Source of the DNA: Nitrospirota bacterium
GTDB lineage: Bacteria > Nitrospirota > Thermodesulfovibrionia > Thermodesulfovibrionales > Magnetobacteriaceae
Direction of reading: 5' to 3'
Assembly: GCA_015232165.1 (NCBI GenBank)
Contig: JADGAE010000105.1
Coordinates: forward strand, 1-6,568
DNA: 6,568 bases
In this document: positions 1-5,272 of the stretch, one piece after another
How the letters are laid out: every line of letters starts with the position of its first letter
Numbering within the stretch: position 1 is the stretch's first letter
Position numbers and translations under genes: made by a program
Notes under the pieces: model-generated
Databases searched by the model: none
What the model was told of the DNA's origin: nothing
What the model saw: only the letters and a program-made list of their open reading frames with translations

Positions 1-23
1 GCGAGGCGCCCCGGCCACGAAGA

Positions 24-44
24 AGTCCCCTTGACCCCATTATT
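24..44 (+). repeat. 3' end of a dispersed intergenic repeat (partial copy)
   Basis: These 21 bases match positions 2378-2398 exactly, which is the 3' end of the full repeat copy described there. The 23 bases before it do not match the internal copy, so this is either a divergent copy or a truncated one cut by the window edge. From here to the end of the next gene at 195 I see no convincing gene. There is a weak imperfect stem of GGGGAG (130-135) with CTCCCC (151-156), without a T-run, that might help end transcription of the minus-strand gene. Confidence 0.7.
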
Positions 45-194
45 CTTAACCCTACGGCAATTGTCATTGAAAATGTGGGCGATATCTTTTTGGACAAAAC
101 TGATAAAGATGTGACTATATGCGGAGAGAGGGGAGTCAGGACCCTGTCAGCTCCCCCGTCCCCCCCTTGTCTTATCCGTTATATGGTATTTGGA

Positions 195-2150
195 TTAATA
201 CTTTATCTCCCAAGGTGGCATTATGGCAGCAGGGATACCGCCGTTGGAGATTGTGGTACCACTCATAAGCCAGATGGCTACCTGACCAGTGGACTGGTTT
301 TGCCACAGGATATCGGCCCTGGTATCACCGTTGAAGTCACGGACGCCTTTAAACTGCCACGGACTTGGAACAATGGACACCAACCCGGAACTCGCCGGCG
401 TTGAGCCGTTCATAAACCATATGGCCACTTCTCCGGTAGAGGTGTTCTGCCACAGGATGTCATCCTTGCGGTTGCCGTCAAAGTCACCGGCGTCTACCAC
501 CTTCCATGGAGAAGGCACACTCCCCGGAGAACCGGAACCGACTATGGCGGTGCCGCTGATGAGCCAGACAACCAATTGACCGGTGGCGGTATTTTGCCAC
601 AGGATGTCCGTTTTGCCATCGCCATCGAAATCACCCACCGTCCGTATCTGCCAGTTGAAGTCACTGACAATCGCAGGGAATCCGCCGCTGACAATGGCAG
701 GGCCGTTCATTATCCATACGGCCACATGACCCGCGGCGGAATTGTACCAGAGGATGTCGCTCTTGCCATCGCCGTTGAAGTCCCCCACCTTGCCGATATG
801 CCAGTTGGGGTCTGACACTGTAGCAGGAGAGCCACTTGCGGCTATCGTGCCGCCATTCATTGTCCAGATGACCACCTCTCCGGTGGTATTGTTGTGCCAG
901 AGGATGTCGCTCTTGCCATCGCCGTTGAAGTCTCCCACGTCCTTTATCAGCCAGCTCGGGTCAGAGACCGTGGCAGGGAAGTCAACGCTTGATATCGTGG
1001 AACCGTTCATCAACCATATGGCCACCTGACCGGTGGTATTGTTGTGCCAGAGGATATCGCTCTTGCCATCGCCGTTGAAGTCTGCCCGCTTACCCAATTG
1101 CGTTGGTGTAGGAGTGGGGGTGGGGGTGGGTGTAGTACCGCCGGGGCATCCGCCGGTGTTTTTCCAGCAGTTGTAGTAGATGTTAAGCAGGGGGACAAAC
1201 TCCGATGTAGCCTTGAGGTTGCCGGCCTGGGATGGATGGTCGTCATCGCTCGGATACTCAAGGACGTTGGGGTCTGCGTCATTGTCACCGTCTATCTTGT
1301 GCTGGATGGCATTGTTGTACCACCTGTGGTGATTGCCGCTTGCCAAGTTGAGGTCGTTTGTGGTAGCGCTGCCTCCGTTGGTTGTCAGGACGTTGTAGAA
1401 GTCAAAGACGGCCACGTTGCGGTAGGGATAGTCCTTCAACCAATCGTTGACCAGCCACTGGTTAAATGCCCTGGTAGCAGCGGCATAAGTTGGGTCGGTC
1501 TGCGGCGGGGCTGTGATCACGACAAAGAGCTTATCCTGTCGACTCCTGAAATACTCCAGGATGTCTATGTAGATACCCTTGGCATTGGCAATGGTCATGT
1601 AGCCGGAACCAACATCCTGACCGGCCAGCGGATTATTGTTTATCGCAGGCACGGCGTCACTTATATTGCCGGTGAGCACGGAGTTGGTAAAGCACGATTT
1701 GAACATGACTATTTCGTTTTCACCGGCAGGGGTAGTCGTAAGGCGGTCATACTCGGAGTTCTGGTCACCGAGGCTGTACAGGGCAGTCATAAAGGTGCTG
1801 CTTTGGGGGCCGCGAAACCACTCCCACCAATTGCCAATGTCCGTGCGGTCGCCGATGGACTCCGGTCCCCAGCCATAGTTTGTATCGCTGACAAAGTAGT
1901 TGTTGTCGCGCAGGGCTATGCCCAACCCACCGGTGTGTGTGTTGTCAATGTTGCTGTTGGTGAGCCAGTACTGTCCCACTGAGTGATGCACAAACACTAG
2001 CCTCACCGGACTTGTCGGTGGTGCGGTGTTCAGCGATGAGGCAAAGACCTCCACATAACCGACAAGGACTACCAACATGCAGACAAACAACAACGGAAAC
2101 CTCACGGATAACCTTCCACGCAGAACATGTTTATTCCTCACGTTTTTCAT
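195..2150 (-). CDS. Secreted SGNH-hydrolase-like protein with C-terminal VCBS/FG-GAP repeats
   Basis: A 651-residue exported protein. Residues 18-36 are strongly hydrophobic after a basic N-terminus, a typical signal peptide with likely cleavage after Ala37. Residues about 50-326 look like an SGNH/GDSL-type esterase fold: a first strand ending in HHSVG (55-59, candidate nucleophile Ser57), FKSCFTNS (150-157, possible block with Asn156), and DDDHPSQAG (302-310), which fits the DxxH catalytic block (Asp302, His305). A Thr-Pro linker follows (339-350). Six repeats of about 50 residues then begin at Asp357, 407, 457, 507, 556 and 605. Each has a DxNxDGxxD-like calcium site followed by DILW and a VxIWxMxG strand, as in VCBS/FG-GAP proteins, which form beta-propellers. 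The last repeat ends exactly at the stop. GGAGG (2156-2160) lies 5 bases before the ATG. Cys328 and Cys335 could form a disulfide. Substrate is unknown. The C-terminal repeats suggest surface or carbohydrate binding. The repeat assignment is firm; the enzyme activity is inferred. Confidence 0.88.
   Translation of the reverse strand: MKNVRNKHVLRGRLSVRFPLLFVCMLVVLVGYVEVFASSLNTAPPTSPVRLVFVHHSVGQYWLTNSNIDNTHTGGLGIALRDNNYFVSDTNYGWGPESIGDRTDIGNWWEWFRGPQSSTFMTALYSLGDQNSEYDRLTTTPAGENEIVMFKSCFTNSVLTGNISDAVPAINNNPLAGQDVGSGYMTIANAKGIYIDILEYFRSRQDKLFVVITAPPQTDPTYAAATRAFNQWLVNDWLKDYPYRNVAVFDFYNVLTTNGGSATTNDLNLASGNHHRWYNNAIQHKIDGDNDADPNVLEYPSDDDHPSQAGNLKATSEFVPLLNIYYNCWKNTGGCPGGTTPTPTPTPTPTQLGKRADFNGDGKSDILWHNNTTGQVAIWLMNGSTISSVDFPATVSDPSWLIKDVGDFNGDGKSDILWHNNTTGEVVIWTMNGGTIAASGSPATVSDPNWHIGKVGDFNGDGKSDILWYNSAAGHVAVWIMNGPAIVSGGFPAIVSDFNWQIRTVGDFDGDGKTDILWQNTATGQLVVWLISGTAIVGSGSPGSVPSPWKVVDAGDFDGNRKDDILWQNTSTGEVAIWFMNGSTPASSGLVSIVPSPWQFKGVRDFNGDTRADILWQNQSTGQVAIWLMSGTTISNGGIPAAIMPPWEIKY
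198..1082 (-). repeat. Six in-frame tandem repeats of about 150 bp encoding VCBS/FG-GAP units
   Basis: The repeat unit is 50, 50, 50, 49, 49 and about 47 codons long. The first three units are the most alike in DNA: 881-930 and 1031-1080 differ at one base in 50 and lie exactly 150 bases apart, and the third unit keeps most of the same stretch near 746-780. The last three units have diverged more, and the calcium-site residues are less regular there (Asn560 and Arg561 replace DG in unit five, Thr610 replaces Gly in unit six). This points to recent expansion or gene conversion at the linker-proximal end. Confidence 0.9.
1101..1136 (-). repeat. Thr-Pro codon repeat forming an interdomain linker
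   Basis: Alternating Thr and Pro codons (residues 339-350) join the SGNH-like domain to the propeller repeats. On the plus strand this reads as G-runs separated by single T residues. Slippage by 6-base units would lengthen or shorten the linker without breaking the frame. Such linkers are common between catalytic and binding modules of secreted enzymes. Confidence 0.75.
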
Positions 2151-2191
2151 AGAATCCTCCTTTTGGGCTAAATTTATATGCTTACAGCTTT

Positions 2192-2221
2192 ATAATACCA
2201 TAAACAAGCGTTTTGAATCAA
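2192..2221 (-). promoter_or_regulatory. Possible sigma-70-type promoter for the SGNH/VCBS gene
   Basis: Read on the minus strand, TTGATT (2216-2221) and TATTAT (2192-2197) are separated by 18 bases. Transcription would start near 2185, giving a leader of about 35 bases before the ATG, with GGAGG at 2156-2160. The -35 has two departures from consensus and the region is AT-rich, so chance is possible. Confidence 0.4.
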
Positions 2222-2303
2222 TAACAATATTTTTTACACCCCACGGTACATTTGCTATACTGATCGGATTCAAGTTTTTTCGGGTATCAAAATTGCCTGT
2301 ATA

Positions 2304-2398
2304 CAAGAAAGAAAGGGGCGGCTCCGCTCGCACAGCGACGTTACCGCGCCCCCTTCAGAACCCCCTGCAAGGGGACCAGTCCCCTTGACCCCATTATT
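2304..2398 (+). repeat. Dispersed structured intergenic repeat, full-length copy
   Basis: This copy of about 95 bases shares its first 15 bases (2304-2318) with 6554-6568 and its last 21 (2378-2398) with 24-44. It is rich in inverted repeats. The outer stem pairs 2311-2320 with 2347-2356 (10 pairs, one mismatch). Inside its loop CGCT (2325-2328) pairs with AGCG (2334-2337). A second hairpin is perfect: CAAGGGGA (2368-2375), loop CCAG, TCCCCTTG (2380-2387). It resembles REP/BIME-type or MITE-like elements. No coding potential is apparent. The outer boundaries are approximate, because only the shared ends define them. Confidence 0.72.
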
Positions 2399-2615
2399 TC
2401 ACACTCAATTATCATGCCTGAAAAAACCTGTGTCATTTCAGTATATACATTCAGCCCCCTCCCCTACCCCCGTACAGGGAAGGTGGGATATTTTTCTAAA
2501 GGCAACAAAAAAATACGGACAGACTCTTTATTTATTTATTGAAATCCTGCATAATAGACAAGAATGTTATTATGGGTTTGATATTTTACTGTAAAATTTA
2601 AAGGGAGATATTAAT

Positions 2616-3056
2616 ATGACAACAAAACAGATGTTCGTGTGTTGCAGGAAGACAATTTATCAACAACTCAGCCTTATAATTAAGGAATATAACAAGCAGA
2701 TAGACGTAAGGTATTTTGGCAGGACATCGGAACTTGAAGAGGCAATTCAACGGGAGGAGGAGTGTTGCATGCTTATGTTAGACACACTTATGGAAAAACG
2801 TTCCATCTTTGAACTGGCCATTAAGATCAAGCAGAACTGCCCGGAAATTAATATATTACTGTTGATATCTTCCGATACCACCAAGGATGAGCTTGTGGAG
2901 GTAATTGAAGCCAAGGCTGTGTGCGGGGTGCTGTTGATACCGTTTACCTCGTCTCAGGTTGAGGCTTATATGACACGAATATGCGGCGTTGTCAATGCAG
3001 AAACGGAAAACCCATTGCAGGCAAAAAAGGCTAACGTAAGAAAGCACACCTTCTAA
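2616..3056 (+). CDS. Receiver-like protein lacking several key receiver residues (putative pseudo-receiver)
   Basis: A 146-residue cytoplasmic protein with no signal peptide or membrane segment. Its pattern of strands and helices follows a response-regulator receiver: strand 3 MLMLD (52-56) places Asp56 at the phospho-acceptor position, strand 4 LLLISSD (81-87) supplies Ser at the Thr/Ser switch position, and LLIPFTSSQV (106-115) matches the usual LxKPF motif after strand 5. The invariant Lys is replaced by Ile108, and the acidic pair expected after strand 1 is missing (FVCCRK, 7-12). It therefore probably cannot bind Mg2+ and be phosphorylated in the usual way. A basic tail follows (about 129-146). 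GGGAG (2603-2607) lies 8 bases before the ATG. It stands alone, convergent with the kinase and regulator genes. The fold is a family-level inference, and another alpha/beta fold is possible. Confidence 0.72.
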   Translation: MTTKQMFVCCRKTIYQQLSLIIKEYNKQIDVRYFGRTSELEEAIQREEECCMLMLDTLMEKRSIFELAIKIKQNCPEINILLLISSDTTKDELVEVIEAKAVCGVLLIPFTSSQVEAYMTRICGVVNAETENPLQAKKANVRKHTF

Positions 3057-3068
3057 CCCCCTTTTAAT

Positions 3069-3113
3069 AAAAAAAAATATAAACCGTACATAAACACGAA
3101 CGCCCTTGGTTTA
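3069..3113 (-). terminator. Possible intrinsic terminator for the minus-strand kinase/regulator operon
   Basis: On the minus strand, TAAACC (complement of 3108-3113) can pair with GGTTTA (complement of 3080-3085) across a 22-base loop. After two bases it is followed by a run of nine T (complement of 3069-3077). The T-tract is strong but the stem is only six pairs and AT-rich, and it lies about 140 bases beyond the regulator's stop. Confidence 0.35.
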
Positions 3114-3219
3114 GTCCTTATTAAAAGCGTATAAAACGCACCTTCTTTGCAACAGGTCTTATATTAACGCCATTTCAGCCTCCGAACTCACAATCGCTTC
3201 GGTCGGATTTCGCGGCGGC

Positions 3220-3252
3220 GGCATATGGCGTATCTCTATACGCCCATGTGCG
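3220..3252. other. Long hairpin just downstream of the response regulator stop
   Basis: GGCGTAT (3227-3233), loop CTCT, ATACGCC (3238-3244) is a perfect 7-bp stem. It extends by seven more pairs, one of them G-T, if C3245 is bulged out, so the whole structure spans 3220-3252. It begins two bases after the minus-strand stop codon (3254-3256). There is no T-run on either side, so it may protect the 3' end of the transcript or act as a Rho-associated end instead of a classic terminator. The rest of 3057-3247 shows only short inverted repeats such as CCGAA (3182-3186)/TTCGG (3198-3202). Confidence 0.55.
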
Positions 3253-3253
3253 T

Positions 3254-3652
3254 TTATCCTTCGATCAGTTTGTATTTGCGCAAGATATCGAGCAGTTTGT
3301 TTTTATCGATGGGTTTTACAAGGTAATCGTTACATCCCCATTCAAATGCCTCGTTCTTTTCCTCTTGCAGGTCATAGGCTGTAGTCATGATGACCTTGAC
3401 CTCGTATTGCTGTTCAACGCCGGCCTTCTTTTCCATTTCGCGCAGGTCCTTCAGTGCCTGCTGACCATCCATCTCGGGCATCATTATGTCCATACATATA
3501 AGGTCGTAAGGTTCACCGTCTTTCCAGGCATGAACAAAGGCCTCCAGGGCCTCCTCCCCGTTTATTGCCACGTCACAATTCCCATAGCGGGAAAGGATCC
3601 TCTGCAAGAGCGTTCTGCTCTTAAACTCATCTTCAACGACCAACGCTTTCAT
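3254..3652 (-). CDS. Single-domain CheY-like response regulator
   Basis: A 132-residue protein made only of a receiver domain, the usual length for CheY-type regulators. All conserved positions are present: the acidic cluster VEDE (6-9, with Glu7 and Asp8), phospho-acceptor Asp55 in ICMDIMMPEMDG (52-63), Thr90/Thr91 at the switch position after strand 4, and Lys113 in YLVKP (110-114). There is no output domain, so it must act by binding a partner or passing phosphate on in a relay. GGAGGT (3658-3663) lies 5 bases before the ATG. It sits 62 bases downstream of the hybrid kinase gene on the same strand with no terminator in the gap, so the two are probably co-transcribed and the kinase is its likely phosphodonor. 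Whether it touches the flagellar switch or another target cannot be told from sequence; an explicit cheY name would be over-reach. Confidence 0.93.
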   Translation of the reverse strand: MKALVVEDEFKSRTLLQRILSRYGNCDVAINGEEALEAFVHAWKDGEPYDLICMDIMMPEMDGQQALKDLREMEKKAGVEQQYEVKVIMTTAYDLQEEKNEAFEWGCNDYLVKPIDKNKLLDILRKYKLIEG

Positions 3653-3714
3653 TTCTTACCTCCGGTTTTCATAAACTCTTAATTAATTCCTTAATAACAT
3701 ATTACACGTAAATC

Positions 3715-4929
3715 TTATGCGTTAAGCTCTATTGTAAACATCGCACCATTTTCTGAGTTTTCAACATACAGTCTGCCACCCATGTGGCTTTCGACAATTA
3801 CCTTGGACATGTATAAGCCAATGCCAATGCCATCCTCCCTGGTTGTAAAGTAGGGTTCAAATATCCTGTCGATGATATTATCCGGGATGCCCGGGCCGTT
3901 GTCTTTGATCTTTATGACGGCCTTTTGGGGGTCTCTACGGAGGGTGATGTCTATCTCGCCCCTGTTGATGGTTGCAAATTCTCCCCCCTGGCGTCTTTTG
4001 ATGATTGCATCCCTTGCATTGTTAAGGATGTTTAGTATGACCTGTTGAAACTCACCGGGATACCCTTTTATAACAAGCCCAGCAACGGCACTTGACCCCG
4101 TAGCAATACCGGACACCACTGCATTGTGAATATGGATATCCATGCTCCGGAGTTGAACGTGTACCAGTGAAATAACGTCCTCCACGGCCTGATTTACGTC
4201 AAAGGATACCTTGTCCTTGTTTGGTTTGAAGAAGTTATAGAAATCCGTAATGGTGTTGGACATAAAGGCCAACTGCGCCATTGACTCCCTGGACATGTTT
4301 TCGATGTAGCACTTGTCTATCTCGCCAAAGGCATATGCCTCCTCCAGGTCCTGTATGAGCAGTCCGATGACGTTTAACGGCTGACGCCACTGGTGTGATA
4401 TGGCCACCATCATCTCGCCCATCGCGGCCAGCTTGGACTGCTGTATTAACATGTGTTCCTTCTTACGCCCCTTTTCGATCTCGTCTCTCACCTTGGTTTC
4501 AAGGTTTCTGTTGAGCTCCTCCAGTTGCCTGGATTTCTCCCTCAACTTCATCTCCATGTTGTGCTTATACAGGGCCATCTCTATAATTATACGCAACTCG
4601 CGTTTTTCGAACGGTTTGATTATATAACCAAAGGGGTCTGTCGCCTTTGCCCTCTGCAGGGTCTTGTCATCGGTGTAGGAAGTAAGATAGACAATAGGTA
4701 TGTTTAGAAACGCGGTTATATTTTCCGCCGCCTCTATGCCATCCATCTCTCCGCGCAAGAGTATATCCATCAATATAATATCGGGGCGGTCATCCTCGGC
4801 TCGCTTGACGGCATCCTCGCCGCTAAAGACTACCGAGCAGACCTCATAGTTCAGCCCCTGGAGCATCTCCTTGAGGTTGGCCGCTATGATCCACTCGTCC
4901 TCTACAATCATGATCCTGGTCTGTGCCAA
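3715..4929 (-). CDS. Cytoplasmic hybrid histidine kinase with an N-terminal receiver (REC-HisKA-HATPase)
   Basis: A 404-residue protein. Residues 5-118 are a complete receiver: Glu10/Asp11, phospho-acceptor Asp55 in LMDILL, Thr83 and Lys105 (IIKPF). A coiled coil of roughly 122-165 follows, then a HisKA H-box AAMGEMMVAISHQWRQPLN (168-186) with His179 as the phosphorylated residue. The HATPase domain has its N-box near Asn300-Asn304 (NILNNARDA), G1 DNGPGIP (343-349), the F-box IFEPYFTT and G2 GIGIGLYM (367-374). No membrane segment is visible, so it works in the cytoplasm. The start is TTG at 4927-4929: an in-frame TAA lies 9 bases upstream, and the first ATG (residue 7) would cut off the first receiver strand. 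The ribosome site is poor, with AAAGGG 13 bases upstream of the TTG. The receiver probably gates or relays to the kinase, which would then phosphorylate the CheY-like protein encoded next. The signal is unknown. Confidence 0.93.
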   Translation of the reverse strand: MAQTRIMIVEDEWIIAANLKEMLQGLNYEVCSVVFSGEDAVKRAEDDRPDIILMDILLRGEMDGIEAAENITAFLNIPIVYLTSYTDDKTLQRAKATDPFGYIIKPFEKRELRIIIEMALYKHNMEMKLREKSRQLEELNRNLETKVRDEIEKGRKKEHMLIQQSKLAAMGEMMVAISHQWRQPLNVIGLLIQDLEEAYAFGEIDKCYIENMSRESMAQLAFMSNTITDFYNFFKPNKDKVSFDVNQAVEDVISLVHVQLRSMDIHIHNAVVSGIATGSSAVAGLVIKGYPGEFQQVILNILNNARDAIIKRRQGGEFATINRGEIDITLRRDPQKAVIKIKDNGPGIPDNIIDRIFEPYFTTREDGIGIGLYMSKVIVESHMGGRLYVENSENGAMFTIELNA

Positions 4930-4995
4930 GTCTATTTAATATCCCTTTCCCATAACAGTTTTAAACACGCACTCTATAAAATCCTGCGTCTGTAT

Positions 4996-5025
4996 ATTCT
5001 ATGAGGTCTTTGACCTTTCTGTCAA
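4996..5025 (-). promoter_or_regulatory. Sigma-70-type promoter of the kinase/regulator operon
   Basis: On the minus strand, a perfect TTGACA (complement of 5020-5025) is separated by 18 bases from TAGAAT (complement of 4996-5001), which matches the -10 consensus at five of six positions. Transcription would start near 4989, giving a leader of about 60 bases to the TTG start at 4929. The match is strong for a region read by eye. Confidence 0.68.
5004..5016. promoter_or_regulatory. Palindromic operator candidate inside the kinase promoter spacer
   Basis: AGGTC-TTT-GACCT is a perfect 5+3+5 inverted repeat lying wholly between the -35 and -10 boxes of the kinase promoter. A dimeric regulator bound here would be expected to block or reshape the promoter. 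The regulator is not identifiable from this window. Confidence 0.42.
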
Positions 5026-5198
5026 CCACGCATGAATTTTAACCGTGATAAAGAAAATTTTTCCCGACACTGTAAAAAAATTTCCACCCTTATACAATGA
5101 CAAAATCCCTGTACGGATATGCCTCCGGTGTAACAGTCGGGGCTATTATCCTTAATATAAGGGGGTGATTACATAAATTCCTTTACGAGTTGATGTTC

Positions 5199-5214
5199 TG
5201 GCATGACAGTTGCT
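5199..5214 (+). promoter_or_regulatory. Sigma-54 (RpoN) promoter of the flagellin gene
   Basis: TGGCATGACAGTTGCT matches the TGGCACG-N4-TTGCW consensus at every fixed position but one (T for C). The GG at 5200-5201 and GC at 5212-5213 have exactly ten bases between them, the spacing RpoN requires. The start would be near 5225, about 127 bases upstream of the flagellin ATG. Sigma-54 control of flagellin is known in several bacterial groups and needs an AAA+ activator, which is not encoded in this window. Confidence 0.85.
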
Positions 5215-5225
5215 ATTAACATAAT

Positions 5226-5242
5226 CAGTTTATTTTAAACTG
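5226..5242 (+). promoter_or_regulatory. Stem-loop at the predicted 5' end of the flagellin mRNA
   Basis: CAGTTTA (5226-5232), loop TTT, TAAACTG (5236-5242) is a perfect 7-bp inverted repeat starting at or within a base or two of the predicted sigma-54 start. As RNA it would form a terminal hairpin, an arrangement known to protect some abundant mRNAs from decay. As DNA it could equally be a protein-binding palindrome. Confidence 0.5.
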
Positions 5243-5272
5243 GCTGTAGAATAACAGACAAACGAGGTACAT

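Larger units (their letters stand above)
2151..2615. other. Divergent intergenic region of 465 bases
   Basis: It holds the putative leftward promoter (2192-2221) and the full dispersed repeat (2304-2398). It also holds a 6-bp inverted repeat CTGAAA (2418-2423)/TTTCAG (2436-2441), a C-rich then G-rich stretch at about 2454-2488 that could fold imperfectly, and an AT-rich leader to the gene at 2616. I found no clear -35/-10 pair for the rightward gene; TTGAAA (2539-2544) has no well-spaced partner. Short ORFs crossing the region lack ribosome binding sites and run through the repeat, so none is called. Confidence 0.6.

Noticed and set aside
75..815. Several plus-strand open frames of about 80-110 codons
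   Set aside because: They are reflections of the 150-bp repeat region on the opposite strand, and their repeated peptides follow from the repeats, not from a separate gene.
1111..1132. G-runs on the plus strand suggesting a G-quadruplex
   Set aside because: Only three runs of three or more G are separated by single T bases, and the pattern is fully explained by Thr-Pro codons on the other strand.
1044..1982. A 312-codon open frame on the plus strand
   Set aside because: It lies antisense within the SGNH/VCBS gene, whose minus-strand product has a signal peptide, regular repeats with calcium motifs and a good ribosome site. The plus-strand product shows no recognisable domain.
2077..2594. 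Two short plus-strand frames across the intergenic region
   Set aside because: Neither has a ribosome binding site. One overlaps the start of the minus-strand gene and runs into the dispersed repeat, the other begins with TTG inside the repeat.
4909..4911. ATG at residue 7 as the true start of the kinase
   Set aside because: Starting there would remove most of the first receiver strand, and the AGGA upstream is only two bases from the ATG. The TTG at 4927-4929 keeps the domain whole.
5097..5168. A 23-codon ORF upstream of the sigma-54 promoter
   Set aside because: No Shine-Dalgarno precedes the ATG, and it lies before the predicted flagellin transcript start.
5236..5262. A sigma-28 flagellar promoter (TAAA-N15-GCCGATAA)
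   Set aside because: TAAA is present but nothing resembling the GCCGATAA box lies at the right distance, while the sigma-54 box is near-perfect.
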